This document shows positions 35,051 through 47,310 of a stretch of 64,000 bases of DNA, piece by piece. The DNA comes from Nipponacmea schrenckii (lineage: Eukaryota; Mollusca; Gastropoda; Lottiidae), in assembly GCA_030562195.1 (NCBI GenBank), contig CM060202.1, forward strand, positions 26,522,317 through 26,586,316, read 5' to 3'. Numbering within the stretch: position 1 is the stretch's first letter; every line of letters starts with the position of its first letter. The position numbers and the translations under genes are program-made. The notes beneath the pieces are model-generated. The model had not been told where the DNA came from, did no database searches, and saw only the letters and a program-made list of their open reading frames with translations.

Positions 35051-36222
35051 CGTCAGGATAATCATGGATTTTCCTACTTAGACATGACTACTGACATGAC
35101 GTTATGCAACAATGATCGTCTGAACTACACCCCCCCCCCTCCCCATAAAAAATACCCTTCTAATTTACAACTGTTCAAAGTGCTGTTTTGTAACATATCA
35201 TATTTTCAACGTATAAAGATAAATATTATTAATACAGTACTGCGTCTATAAAATGTCGCTTTATCTCCTGCATCTACTCTAATCAGATAAATGGAGTGAA
35301 ATTAAATGAAATGGGGTGAAAAAATTGTAAGAAAAACAAATTTATATAGAGCAATGATGCTAATATATTAAACAAGCATGTATAAAGCATGTCTGTTCTC
35401 TAAGATTACAACCTTTTTTTTAAAAAATAATAATTTTATCTGTGGCAAATGACATGTAGACCTAATAAGATAGCCTGTTCTCTAACACGTGGCCATGTTG
35501 TTTTTAAAAATTGAAACCATATCATTGAAGATTGGGGGGTTCATTGACTTCAGTTCGGATATGTATCTAATTTGTTCCTTGCGAATACAAAGTTTCATGT
35601 TTTGTGCTATAGGATGTGCACGTTTCAGACCTACAAAAGACATGTTGACCGTATAAGATTTATTGACCCCTAAACGTGGTCATGGGGTTTAAAAAAAATG
35701 AAACCATAGTTGCAGATTGGGAGATTCATTTCCTTGCAATTTAAAAACCCCTTAACAGTTGATAATCGGAATAGAAAACCATCACAGGTGTCCTGTCGGA
35801 ATTTCTATTGTTGCACACTGGATGTAGGCTATTGGATTTTCTTTTCTTCGTTAGTTCCCTATTGAATGTGAGAGGTGTACATAGGACTTCATATTCTCTG
35901 AAATAAGACAACACATACATAATTTGTCTTATAAAGAAGTAAAGAACCCGATTCAAGATATCTGTAACGAATTTTACGATTACTATCAGATGTTGGGGTG
36001 GTATGCTAGATATATAATCGTGAAGACAAATGGTTTCAGCCAATTTGATATACGTTGCGCATCACTGGTTAACCTCCCGAAGCCTTTTGTATTTGTGGAC
36101 CATGTCTTTGTGATACTCAAACACTGAATTGAAGCTGAATATAGACACTCAATGAGAGTAGAACATGCATCTGGTTATGCTACTTTCGGTTTCATTCTGT
36201 TTCTAATCTATATTCGACACAG
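35051..36222. other. Unannotated stretch with random-looking frames
   Basis: A near-duplicate phrase (GCCTGTTCTC / GGCCATGTTG / TTTTTAAAAATTGAAACCAT near 35470-35520 and GTGGTCATGGGGTTTAAAAA plus ATGAAACCATAG near 35680) suggests an old direct duplication of about 180 bp. Opposing frames at 35741-36043 and 35924-36127 have no recognisable family. Confidence 0.4.
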
Positions 36223-36290
36223 GTCGGCGTGACACAATCGTTAACTTAGTTTACAAGGCGAATAAGCAGAATCCTCAAGAGACCAACTGA
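36223..36290 (+). CDS. Candidate terminal exon of 22 codons
   Basis: A good acceptor (CTGTTTCTAATCTATATTCGACACAG region, ending at 36222) precedes a frame that starts at 36225 after two leftover bases. It reads RRDTIVNLVYKANKQNPQET and then N before TGA 36288-36290. The composition looks protein-like, and the required upstream phase is 1. The next 150 bp have no AATAAA. It does not join in phase to the 34587 candidate without another exon. Confidence 0.15.
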
Positions 36291-37126
36291 AATGTTGATC
36301 ATGAAAATACAACAATAGAGAACGCGAATAACATACTGGTAGAAATGAGTTGTAGGTGAACACGGCCTGTAGTTAATATACCAAGGTATTTTGGAATTTC
36401 ATTCACAATTCTTCGGGGAGCTTCAAATACAACGTCTATTTTTTCATAAATATCATATTAAAACGACGAGCGTTATCACTTTGACTTTGAGAATGAGCAT
36501 TCGAAAAAATTCTATTGCTTTGTGACAATATATCTTCTATTTCATATTAGGAATGTAGTGATATTGATATTTTTTACATCTCATAACATGCAGGGTTTAA
36601 GCCCTTTATTTTTAACCTCCACAGGAGTTCGTTAACTTGGTAAAAACAGGTTGGTCGTTGGTAAAACTATTACACCATTCACAAGGCTACATCAATCACG
36701 CTATTTCAAACGAAATTAGAAATATGGCAGCGATTTAGTCGTTTTCAAAAGACCTACATATACACAGATCTACTTGATATAAAGTTTTGTGGTTTTCTGG
36801 ATAATAAGAACATATGTAACCACTTGAAACTGGGGGTAAAAATAGTCTAAATTGATATAAACTGTATCTATTTGGGGAATGTTCAGGGCGGAAAGCAAGA
36901 GTAATGAGCTCTAGAACGAGGGAAAATTCCATAACCTCATTATCTATGGTCAATAGGCCATGTTCTGCTTCTTCAATACTGGTCGGTGGTTGCTAACATA
37001 TTACTGATATATCAATAAATGGGGATTCAACAGTTTCGTTGTGTTGATTTAATTCTTGTGTAAAGTCTCCAGGACTTCACCTAAATCGCATATTCCCCTC
37101 AGATATACCTCAAACTTGAAGTTACG

Positions 37127-38118
37127 TTGAATGTCTTTTCTATGTTAGACAGCGTATCAAGAAAAGACGAGTCTTCATTTTACGCAGATAATTCTGGACA
37201 GACATGGATTTTGAGCCTTAAATTTCGACGAGTTGTGAACGCTATTACTGATAATTCCATAATTGGCAAAACGGGTGCAACACGTTCCTTTAAATCTACT
37301 CAAACTTTTGATGCTCTTTTACTAGCAGGAATGGTTAAATTGCAAACTATAGACTTTTTTATTATTTTCCTTTATTAAAAGTACTCCTTTTTCTGGAAGG
37401 GGCACCAAAATTGCAATTCAGTAAAAATATATAAATTTCTTTCATATCCGTTTGAAAGGTACCACAAATAAAGTAGAAGAGATTTTGGCGTCAGAAGTTT
37501 TACTGTAGGTCTTCCTCAAACAGATTCGTCCTTTGTTAAAAGTCTTTAAAGAGAATCTACCCCATTTCGATGTCGCCAGTCGTAGAATTTGACTGTAGAT
37601 TTCTTTTACAACTTCAGTCCTTGGACCAACTTAAATCAACAAATATAAAACGAAATGAAAATAAATAGCAGAAGAGATTAAATTTCAAGAAATGTTGATG
37701 ATTTCCAGCCTTGCTGAATATACTATTTCTGTTGAATGACAAATACGTTGGCACTTTAAAGGCCATAGTTCGCCATTTTCGGGGGTAGATTTGAGTCTTG
37801 AATAAATGTAAATGGTCTTAAGAAGTACAACAACTGTACAAAAACGCATAAACCCTTTAAGAAAGATTTTATATTAGAAATTACACACTATATTTCTATA
37901 TTTGTCTCTTCTGTAAAGCGGAGTATCGAGAAAACACGAGTTGTCATTTTAAATTTCAAATGAGGATGATTCGGAACAAACACTGGATTGAACGCTCAAA
38001 TTCTGAAGATCAGCTATGAACGCTTTTAATGATTAGCTAATCTAAACAGTTGCCATCTGTCAGAGTAAGGTTTAATACGTCGAACAGCTGACGAATCTGT
38101 CCCTTTAAAGTCCAAATG
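37127..38118 (+). repeat. Two diverged direct copies of a repeat of about 200 bp, flanking a MITE B piece
   Basis: Copy one (about 37127-37310) and copy two (about 37895-38115) share AGACAGCGTATCAAGAAAAG / AAGCGGAGTATCGAGAAAAC, CGAGTCTTCATTTTA / CGAGTTGTCATTTTA, GACAGACATGGATT / GAACAAACACTGGATT and GTGAACGCTATTACTGATAA / ATGAACGCTTTTAATGATTA. Both approach a CTTTAAA boundary at the right. The intervening 37757-37860 segment is MITE B-like. The 83-codon frame in copy one is not conserved in copy two. Confidence 0.55.
37757..37860 (-). mobile_element. MITE family B half-element
   Basis: CTTTAAAGGCCATAGTTCGC, CATTTTCGGGGGTAGATTTG and AGTCTTGAATAAATGTAAAT match the inverse of the right end of the 54.14-kb element. 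Confidence 0.55.
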
Positions 38119-38253
38119 TCAGCGAGAAAAACGTTGGTCTGCTTCCTTTACACTGTTGATTTTCGTGCAAGGTCGCATTATTGAATACGACACATTTCCG
38201 GTTTAGAATTTTCAAGACGGTAAAAGGAAGAGCTCTGACCTATATATCTAAAT

Positions 38254-38349
38254 ATGGCTTCCCATGACCCAGATAATGATAGGAACGAACCAGATTGTGT
38301 TATTTTTGTAATTTCCGACACCGGACTGCTCTCATGTCAGATTTATTAA
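38254..38349 (+). CDS. Unidentified 31-codon frame with protein-like start
   Basis: The start is AATATGGCTTCC. The peptide begins MASHDPDNDRNEPDCVIFV, then ISDTGLLSCQIY and a stop. The polar, acidic start followed by a hydrophobic stretch looks more protein-like than neighbouring frames. TTCCGG lies about 55 bp upstream, in CACATTTCCGGTTT. It may be a first exon cut short by an unseen donor, or chance. No function is assigned. Confidence 0.18.
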   Translation: MASHDPDNDRNEPDCVIFVISDTGLLSCQIY

Positions 38350-39409
38350 TAGGCTTCGACAGGGAAACATGGCGCCTCTCCCTTACTGAATATTTTGAAT
38401 AATTATGTCCTTAGGTCATAGGTTGGCATAGCCTATTTAAGTTTGTTTCACAGACGATCATTCTGAAGGCGTGACTGGACCGACAGGAACTGAGAACTAC
38501 TGGGTTTTCAGCATCTTGAAACTAGCAGCATTAAGAAGAATCTTGTAAATCGTGCGTGTCACATCTTTCCACCATTTGAAGTCCAGAATCTTGATTCGAT
38601 TATTGAATTAATGACAAAATAATTACTATCATGCAGACGTTAAGTGACGTCAAAACACCATACGCCGACGTCATCAATGCTCATTAAATGGACGATATTG
38701 AAAACTGGAGTGTAAAAAGTGATAATTTTCTCGAGAGACTTGCGAGTGTTAATAGAAGATTGTCGTGCCAATTAGGATATCATGAGAAATAAAATGAAGA
38801 AGCTTGTCATTCAATGTCCTTCTATTTATCGATTGGTTTTGAAATTTCTACTACTGTGACGTCCACCATCATAATGGTGACGTATCCAATGTGATACCTT
38901 ACCCTTTTGGTAATAATTGTTTTTGTGACTAAAATAGAAGATGCCATACCCTATAAATGAATGACCGATATCGTTTGAAGAGCAATTAGGGGATACAGAT
39001 ATAATGAAATAAGACACACGTTTCAAAACAACACGGCCTTGTTCATTGGACTTGGATTACAACATCAAAAGAACTTTTACTCCGCGTGTTGATCATTCAC
39101 TGCGTCACCCCTTTCTACCGATTTGTATAAGGTTTTGAAGTAAAATGCCGTTTTGCGACCTATTTGAATGCTCCGCAATGGGAAATTTAATTCCATGAAT
39201 TATGTTATGAGGTTCTTCAAATCAGGTTATCCGACGACTTCGACTTTCATCATTGACAATGGACAATTTAGTTGTTAATCCTAGAGTTTGTCCAGTTTCC
39301 TGAAATTCAATGGCTTAAAGAGCGAATGGGGTTTGGTGTAAGTAACCCAAGATGACATGAACCCAACCAAATAATTGCAACAGGTATTCAATCTATTGTC
39401 TCGTGCACT

Positions 39410-39575
39410 TTCGTACGGATTTCTCGGATCCTGCAGGCTGTAAAAGATTCCTCGAAAATTGGAAACAGAAAATTTAGGCTTATGATGCTGTGCTGGAAAA
39501 TTTGCCTCTATACAACCGGAAGGCACAGTCCGTCTTCATTAGCCCACGAGTTGTAGAACAGGACGCCAAACGGTA
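39410..39575 (+). mobile_element. SINE family A fragment
   Basis: GATCCTGCAGGCTGTAAAAG, ATTCCTCGAAAATTGGAAAC, GATGCTGTGCTGGAAAATTT and GTCCGTCTTCATTAGCCCAC follow SINE A order. The tail is eroded to GAACAGGACGCCAAACGG. Confidence 0.7.
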
Positions 39576-40183
39576 TAAATAACAAGAGGATGTCCGACTG
39601 TTAAAAAATTGACAAATTTTCCACGAAATCCTTAACCTTATTCCTATTACATAAATTACAAGAAACATTCCGGATGAGATAAAAATCAATAAAAGTCATT
39701 GATCAAAGTCATTGTTGACGACAGGTAATAAAGTAGTCTCGGTAATCCATTGCGTAGGTGTGTACACCGCGAGATAAACTATGTCAACAGCTTAAACTAT
39801 CTTTACATCCCTTGTACAATAATAGACTCAGCCAAATCAACAGAACTGCTGATCAGACGCTAATTCAAACAGTAAAATTCATTGATTTTACCTTAATCTT
39901 GCAATCAATGGCGAAAGGGTAGAGGTCATTTTTGACATTTGGGTTAACGAATGTGAAAATAAAGAATTTCGCAATGGTGTCTAGACCTTTCCACTATTAT
40001 TATCTTTCGTTATTTTGTAAAATTGTCGACGATCATCATAATTTATGATGGAATTGTCGTCTGAAAGTTGATTATTGATTTTATGATTGTTTATGAATGG
40101 CGGTGCAGACATGTTAAAGAATATCATTTGAGATTCAGGCCAGATTGACTGATAGAGTGGGGTGAACTGTGGCAACGAAGACC

Positions 40184-40263
40184 CATAGGAAACTGCGTAT
40201 GATTTTACATGGAAATAACACACACGATCATAGCTCACAACCATTTTGCATCTTGACTTTGAC
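40184..40263 (+). repeat. Dispersed repeat R80, copy one
   Basis: About 80 bp from CATAGGAAACTGCGTATGAT through ACATGGAAATAACACACACG, ATCATAGCTCAC and CATTTTGCATC to CTTTGAC. It is about 80 percent identical by eye to 47311-47393. The nature of the element is unknown. Confidence 0.7.
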
Positions 40264-40393
40264 TAATAATTTCCACTAAGCTTTCATAGCATATTTTCAA
40301 GTATTAAAATAGTTTTAAATGTGATTTGAAGTTGTTAAAATATCATTGCATTTTAAAAACAAATCCATAATGGTTTTGATCATTACGTAGTCT

Positions 40394-40763
40394 CTAGTGC
40401 TGACACGATATATCGCTGAATGGCTGAATCACAATACGACATGCCACGATACGTGTATCTTACCGCGAGGTCGTGTATCGATACATGGCATTCCATAAAA
40501 AGTGCATGGTATCTACTAGTTAGTGAATGCATGCTTATCCCATTATTTCGAGGACTTCTCTGAAATCCATTGTTTTCAAATAACCTATTTGACATTTAAT
40601 TTACTAGACAGTCTTAATAATATAAATACTCAAATATTGAAACCTTGGAGGAAAAAGTTTAACTTTTTATCTATTATCCCATATCGCGATACGTATCGTA
40701 TCGTGACCCTTGTATCGCGATACGTTTTGTATCGTGGCATGGCATGATTTGCAATACCCAGCA
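40394..40763. mobile_element. Possible hAT-like foldback element rich in CGATACGTATCG palindromes
   Basis: The left end reads GTGCTGACACGATATATCGC. The right end is the inverse of GTGCTGGGTATTGC. Both edges carry stacked palindromes: CCACGATACGTGTATC and GTGTATCGATACATGGC on the left, ATCGCGATACGTATCGTATCG and TGTATCGCGATACG on the right. GTGCTG-type ends recall hAT transposons, but I cannot find an 8-bp target duplication, so the class is uncertain. Confidence 0.4.
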
Positions 40764-41009
40764 CAAGTGATCGGACTATGATATATATGATGGGGCGAAC
40801 TGGGATAACGAAAACCTTCAATATATATTCTGGAACATTAAATCTTACGACCAACGTGCTTGCCTGTTTGATGTATTTGATTGAAGTCTCGGATTATTCC
40901 TAACGCTAACATATTCCATAATTTGAAACCTTTATGTAAAAAGTCTCTATTACTCTGTCACTTAAACTTTTTACGTAAAGCCTACTGGAGACACTTTTTT
41001 TTATCTTGT

Positions 41010-41106
41010 AGACCGATTTTTACCTTCCAATTTCTGAAGACGTCTGTGGTTCCTGTAATTCCACTGAAACGAAGAGTTTGGTGAAGAGAATAACGCGATT
41101 AGTGAT
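41010..41106 (+). mobile_element. MITE family A fragment
   Basis: TTCCAATTTCTGAAGACGTC, TGTGGTTCCTGTAATTCCAC and GAGTTTGGTGAAG are the central left-arm blocks. The ends are lost. Confidence 0.65.
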
Positions 41107-41614
41107 GGCATCAAACATGACCTACCATAAATTATAGTATTTACACGACGTCATCGGGCGCCATATTAAATGACGTATTTTAGCGTAAAAAATATACCCA
41201 TAGTAAAACACCTTTCAATTGACCTTCTAGAATATCTTTATATTTGTACGTATACTATTTATAAACACCATTGTTAATATATAAATAGCGAAATATGTCA
41301 TCAGATCTGAATTTGCATAAAAGAAAATAAAGAATAATAATAAAATATGAAAATGTAAAGAAATGTCATTTTGTGTTTGATAACTAACTACAATAATTTA
41401 ATAAATTAAATAAGGAGACAAGGACATAAAAGACGAGAAAACAAAACATGTCCTATCAGCTTAACCGATTTTATATTTTTTAAATACTTTTTTTAATTGC
41501 GCATATCAATATGAAATTTACGTTGTTTGAAGTTATGGACAATTTGGGTTGTATATTCAAATAAAAACGCAGTATAGACAGAAAATCTAGCTAAAAATAA
41601 AAAAAAAGGTATGA

Positions 41615-41915
41615 AATAAATGGAGTTTTACGTCCTATTGTTCTACACAGTTGATTAATGCTATTGGCTATAGGTGAAATATTGTTAGAACAGCGGCATC
41701 AGCTTTTTCTTTTTGTCGATTCCCATCTGTCGATGGATCTTTCACGTGTAAGCCTAAAGACGGTGTATCGTTCCATCTGAAACGCTTTTTCCATGTTAGC
41801 CCCTCCAACCTGCATCACTGACAAGGCGAAATCCAGGATAAAAAATCCAAATGTTCAGTTCGACCGTTTCCAGGATTGAACCTTGTACTTAGCGAGCCAT
41901 CATGGTCATTGTAGA
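41615..41915 (-). mobile_element. SINE family A, long reverse copy with tRNA-like head
   Basis: On the minus strand it has, in order: GGTTCAATCC (B-box-like), CGCCTTGTCAGTGATGCAGG, GAGGGGCTAACATGGAAAAA, CACGTGAAAGATCCATCGAC, AGATGGGAATCG, GATGCCGCTGTTCTAACAAT, and TAGGACGTAAAACTCCATTT as the tail. Nearly the whole element is present. GGTTCAATCC fits a Pol III B-box; I cannot see a clean A-box. Confidence 0.8.
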
Positions 41916-42575
41916 TTCGGATATTCTGTTTAATCTAGCTCACTCTAGATCCACACGGAGCATGGGTAGCATTTTTTGTTGGCGAAAAAAAGAGAAAATG
42001 TTCCAAATATAATATATGTATATGTGGCTTTATAAAGCACCGAACACATATCTTTGATACATGCAATAGTAGAAAGGACGTCTCCCTGCATCACTCCATG
42101 TGCAAAAACAAATCAAAAACTTTGGATCCTCTCACCAAATTTTGTACAGTTTTCGGTGAACCATGTAGACATGTCCTTCAAAAAAGGGCGTGAAGAACAA
42201 CGGATATGAAAAAGCGGGAAATGCAAAATTAGTCACAGCAATTTGACCGATATACTGAATGAGATAAGTGATTTGAAAAGAGGGAGTTATGAATGAATAT
42301 TGGCCTGGGATATTGTTATGTAAATAATGTTTAAATGACAAAAGTAGGTCAAAAGTAAGATTTGTTACTGGATATAAGTGGTTTTTAGGTCATCGTATTA
42401 CTAATCTCTCTAAATCTTTATCGACCATCTTCGCTCTCCTACCTATTGCGTTTGCAAGTACGATAAAAAAAATATGTAACCGTAATACTAATATTACTGT
42501 TCCGAATATCTACGACAATCTCCTGTTGCGTATCATAGTTTATGTCATCGTATTACTAATACTGTTGTAAACACT

Positions 42576-42761
42576 TTTGCACCATTCCGATTTAAAATCA
42601 GACGTCTGTGGTTGCTGCAATTTGATTACCTCACTAATCGTCTTGTACAATACAAACATATTTACAATCAGGATGTTAACAAACAGATCGGTAATCGGAA
42701 ATAGGAATGGTATAAATTTATGCTTTCATTGTTCCCGAAAACATCTTCTTAATCCCTTTAA
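42576..42761. mobile_element. MITE family A, internally shortened copy
   Basis: The left part has TTTGCACCATTCCGATTTAA and CAGACGTCTGTGG. The right part has GGAATGGTATAAATTTATGC and terminates CTTCTTAATCCCTTTAA. The left terminus is missing. Confidence 0.65.
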
Positions 42762-43659
42762 CGTTTAAGTTTTATCGACCATCTCCGACACCGATCAGTC
42801 TTATTTGTAACTGCTCGTAAGATATGCTCTTAAAGTGTACTCCATATTATTTTATCGACAAAATCGACAAAGCAAAACAGTTATAGTTAGGGAGAGCACA
42901 ACATACAAAAACAGAATTCAGTAATATATTCTCACTTTCTATCTTCATACTAAAACTAACCCATTTCTTGGACGACCTTGAAGATGAAACTTGGAATTTT
43001 AATGGAATGTAGGGCTACAAAAACATGTACATATCTAATCTACCAGATCTCAATAATAGTCATATATTTCGCCAAATAGGACTGGGCTTGTCAAAACTTT
43101 AAAAAATATACCACACGTTTATCAATCATGTTTAATGCTGTTAAAAAGAATTTTTTATGTCGATGAATTCAAGTCGATAAGGCAGGAAACATTTTGGTTT
43201 TACGTCAGTCAACGTTTGTAGAAAAATTCGGTTAATGTTTTTCGTTTTTTAAAATTCCATTTTATTTACTTATTCATTGTAAATAATAAACTCGATAACA
43301 GAATGACATCAATGGCTACCATTTTTTTACTTTCTTAATCTTTGAAAAGTTTAATTTTTACGCATTAATCCCAGGATTTTAGAACAGAAAGGGTAAATTG
43401 TTAACATTCTATGACAGATAATATGGCACTTGTGCAAATGATATTTTGAAGAAGAGATTAATGTTTATATGAAATACTATTTCACGCAGTGGCGAAGATC
43501 AGGCAGTTCTGTTTTGACTTTTCAAAGTTTTATCGCAAGTAGTAGCCTAATTGCAACACTTAGCCTACAACGAATTGATCGAAAGAAATTTTATGATATT
43601 GAAAGAAAGGAACGACTAGGCTTTATTTTGAAAGGATATCAAAGTTAGATTCACAGTTT

Positions 43660-43822
43660 AAGGTCCTTTATACCAACCTGGGCCAAACCCATGACGATGA
43701 TCTATTTGATTATCTGTACGACTTGGTCGACTTGAATTATGAGTGGCCATCAGACCTTCGCACGCAGATGGAGATCGGAACCCACAGCCACCATTTGCTC
43801 GACGTAACCAAGCCAATGACGT
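43660..43822 (-). mobile_element. SINE family B, reverse copy with head
   Basis: On the minus strand: ATTGGCTTGGTTACGTCGAG, CAAATGGTGGCTGTGGG, TTCCGATCTCCATC, GTCTGATGGCCACTCATAAT, TGGGTTTGGCCCAGGTTGG and TATAAAGGACC. The head loosely resembles a tRNA (GGTTACGTCGAGCA, then GTGGGTTCCGATC). The 3' TTGTTATCC block is absent. Confidence 0.65.
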
Positions 43823-44145
43823 AATGCGCTGCATTTATGATTAAATAATTAAGTACTAATTAATATGATGCACAAAATTAGGATGGCGGAATGTCTGATG
43901 CACAAGACAGGTTTGAAAGAATGTAATTAAAACATTCCTTATTACAACCTTCCCAAAATATCTATAGATATGATACCGGAAATTAGGTTGATTAAAATTT
44001 TAATGAAGTAAAGTCATCGCCCGATAAAATTATTAAAATAGAAATATGGCCTCAGATATTAGTCAATAAGATCGCTTGATAGTCCGACATCATCTTCTGG
44101 TGACTTGAATGTTAGATGGATACGCTTTCTCCATCCCATCTTCAC

Positions 44146-44222
44146 AATATCAAGCTTATTACGAACTTCATCTAATACGCTGACTGCAATAGCGATCTCA
44201 TCTTCACAATGTCAAGCTTTGA
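44146..44222 (-). repeat. Two S40 motifs abutting the S61 array
   Basis: CATCTTCACAATATCAAGCT, then TATTACGAACTTCATCTAAT, and again TCATCTTCACAATGTCAAGC about 50 bp on. The second copy runs straight into GATGGTTGGTAGATG of the S61 satellite, so the two families share a boundary here. Confidence 0.75.
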
Positions 44223-44606
44223 TGGTTGGTAGATGTAAAGTTAACATTTGCATCATCCAATGGATGCTGATAGCACAGGCTAGAAAGTTGTTGGTAGATG
44301 TAAAGTTAACGTTTGCTTCCAGTGGATGCTGATATCACAAACGAAGTAGTTGCTGGTAGATGACAAGTTAACGTTTGCTTTCAATGGATGCTAATATCAC
44401 AGACTAGGTAGTTGTTGGTAGATGACAAGCTAACGTTTGCTTCCAGTAGATGCTGATATCACAAGCGACGAAGTTGTTGGTAGATAAAAAAATAAATGTT
44501 TGCTTCCAGTGGATGCTGATATCACAGACTAAGTATATGTTGTATAATATGTAAAGTTAACGTTTGCTCCCCGAGGATTTTGGTATCACAGACTAGGTAG
44601 TTGTTT
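44223..44606 (+). repeat. Satellite family S61, locus III (about 62-bp monomer, 6 copies)
   Basis: GGTAGATG-type anchors recur at 44228, 44292, 44354, 44416 and 44479, then a decayed unit. The monomer runs GTTGGTAGATGTAAAGTTAA, CGTTTGCTTCCAGTGGATGC, TGATATCACAGACTAGGTAG. This is the long form, with the segment missing at locus II. Confidence 0.9.
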
Positions 44607-45174
44607 GGCCTGGTTGTATCAGTTTTTGTCAGTTCAATATCTGGTCTGCAACCAAAGATACTCAGCCAATACAAACTTTACATAGATACAAGAATGTCTC
44701 GGATTAACTTTACTAATGAATGAACCTTCTGAGAAAGTTTCTCATTGATGTTTACTTCTGGATTGTCAATCAAGTCCATCCTTTCAGGCGTACTTGATTA
44801 GAAGGCTTATTCACTCTTTAAGATACGAGTTATCTACATCTGGATTACCAATTAGAGTTCTAAATTGAGCCTTAATCATCCAGTAGTAGCTTTGTAATTA
44901 ACCCCGGTTCTTAACTTCAAAGGAGCAACATCGTTTCATAATTTGCTAACGGTTTTTTCAAGATGGCGGAGTGAGATGTTTTGGTAATGTAATAACATTC
45001 TTGAGATTTTGCGGGCAGGTGATGGGAAAACGGTTCTGTTCAGTTTAACGAATGAGATATGAAAGAATGCAGTAATTATAACGGTTAAAAAGTTTCATTA
45101 ATAATACACGTGCGTATTGCACATTCCATACATCGTCAACATTTGAGGAGATTAGTCGATCTCAAGGACTATAT

Positions 45175-45350
45175 TTAAAGGGATTGTTAAAAGGTTTTGC
45201 CGAATTTGTTTTTTGTGTATCATTGACACTGATATCATCAATTTGCATTATTCCAATTTTCAGTCAGACGTCTGTGGGTTTTGCAATTCCAATAAAACCA
45301 AGTGTTTGATGACGTAACTATCGCAAGGTTTATAATTGATATCGATAGCG
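45175..45350 (+). mobile_element. MITE family A left half with intact terminus
   Basis: TTAAAGGGATTGTTAAAAGG, TGTATCATTGACACTGATAT, TTTGCATTATTCCAATTTTC, AGTCAGACGTCTGTGG and CCAAGTGTTTGATGACGTAA are the family consensus. There is no right arm. Confidence 0.75.
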
Positions 45351-47310
45351 ATAGTGACGTCATCAAGTGGACAACAATTGCACGTTGTCTAATTCGGATG
45401 GCTTTTGGTTTTCAACTTCTTCTGTAAAGTCAAGCGATCTGATAAATCTTCAACCCATTTCCTTTGGCAGAGTCACTTGACAAACAGACCTGCATTCATC
45501 TGGAAGTTACTTCCGCCAATTACCACAAAGGCGAAATAGTGACAGTTTTATTGTTTCCACTAAAATGCCACATAGAAATAGATAAAAGCTAAAATATATA
45601 ACAGAAGCTTTCTTACAAAATAAATCAACGTGATTGCCGTTTCCGTAGCCATGTGACTATCGGAACTACCAAATGAACATGTTCGTGACTAATTGCTCGG
45701 AATATCAGGTCAAACTAGGTTAGGCCTATCTTTAGTCTTATTCAGGTCATAGAAAGATTTAAATTGTTAAAACGATTTGCTCGATAGAACCAAAAGTAGT
45801 ATGCATGTATCATCGAAATCTTGTATCTTAACCTTCGCTATAAAACAACTAAATCTTCAACCTGATTAAGAATGACCAACTTGGGTTACGTTTCATCGCC
45901 ATATCGCCCGAAGGTCGGCTATTGTTACTATTTAATCCTCGCATTAAAATATCCCACAATTTATTTTACGTATCCAACTTTAACCTGTCATTTGCCAAGG
46001 TTTAAATACGTCAACATTTGCATTACAGACAAGAGAGGCGAATGCATAAAATTACACATGTTAAGTGAACTGTCAATGCCACGTGGTGAAATTCGAATAG
46101 AAAGGTCAAGTGGGGTCAAGACATAATAACCCTGACCCGCCTACAAAATGGGGGAATCATTGAAGAGGAACAGCATTTTATATTCGCTTCGACGATTTTT
46201 AGAAACCTTCATGAATGGTAAATTTGACGTTATGAATGAAACATGTCTAACCAATTAGAGCACCAGGAGACTATCACGTGACATTGGAGTCGGGCTGTCG
46301 AAGGGGGGGGGGGGGATGAAGCAAGACGAAATCAAGTCGTTCGAAAGATAAAACAATGTATATCATTTCATATTCTGTAATAGTTCTAATATTTCAAAAC
46401 GTCTTCATACTTTGCATTGTCACGCTGTACCGAATTAACTCAAATGACGTCATAGTGTAATTTAAGGTCTGTTACCCCGTGTATGAGTTCACCCAAACAA
46501 AAGGCTAATGTTCGAGAAATTTCAAACGGTATAAATATTTATATATCCCATGACCATTAATGAATTATAATGTGACGTCATTTTTACCAGCTGATGATCA
46601 TTAACAATGTTTAAATTACGTCAATGTCACGTGATATAAAAACACTCTGCTCTTCGGGTTCCGTACAAATTCCATACATTTTAATTATAAACATAGAAAT
46701 TCTTTGAAAGTATAATAAAACGAAAGTAATGTTAATGTAAGTATCACCTGGTCGAGACAGATGTGGACAAACGAACGTAAGACATACGTAATGTTAATAC
46801 ACTTGCAGGAAACAGAAATATTAAAACACACCGTAAACATGTTGTTACTTAGAATCGCATGTTGTGCGGTCTTCAAATTTTTTTTAACCTATGTCCTTTC
46901 TGAAGTTTGACATGTACTTCATGTCTCAGTTTTATTCTTGTTGTAAGTATTCGGGCATATATAGCAATTGTGTAAGTTGTAATCTAAGTTACTCAACCAA
47001 GCACTGTTTAAAAGAAAATTAAGCGATCACCTTTTGTCATTTTGGTGATTGAAAGATCAAAATTTTGGAGTTGTTAACTCCCACTACCCTCGAGATAAAG
47101 CTTTGGCAATACGCCATTAAATGTACAAATCTTATCAATATTTATTCAAATTTTAACTAAAAAATTATGGAATGAAATTCGTCTGGAGCCAGGGTGCGAT
47201 AAGATAAGGTTCTGGAAATATTCGAAAACCTATTTACACTCATGTCATGCAAATGCAGAGTATATTTCTCAGAATTTTTATTTGAATTAGAGATAATAAA
47301 GATATATAGG
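45351..47310. other. About 2 kb without a supported gene
   Basis: The 84-codon frame at 45872-46126 has no recognisable family. A run of 12 G lies near 46304, and CACGTG and TGACGTCA motifs occur near 46274, 46444 and 46573. Confidence 0.35.

Noticed and set aside
41873..41882. tRNA gene (GGTTCAATCC on the minus strand)
   Set aside because: No cloverleaf or clean A-box can be drawn. The motif belongs to the SINE A head and recurs at 60324-60333 in the same context.
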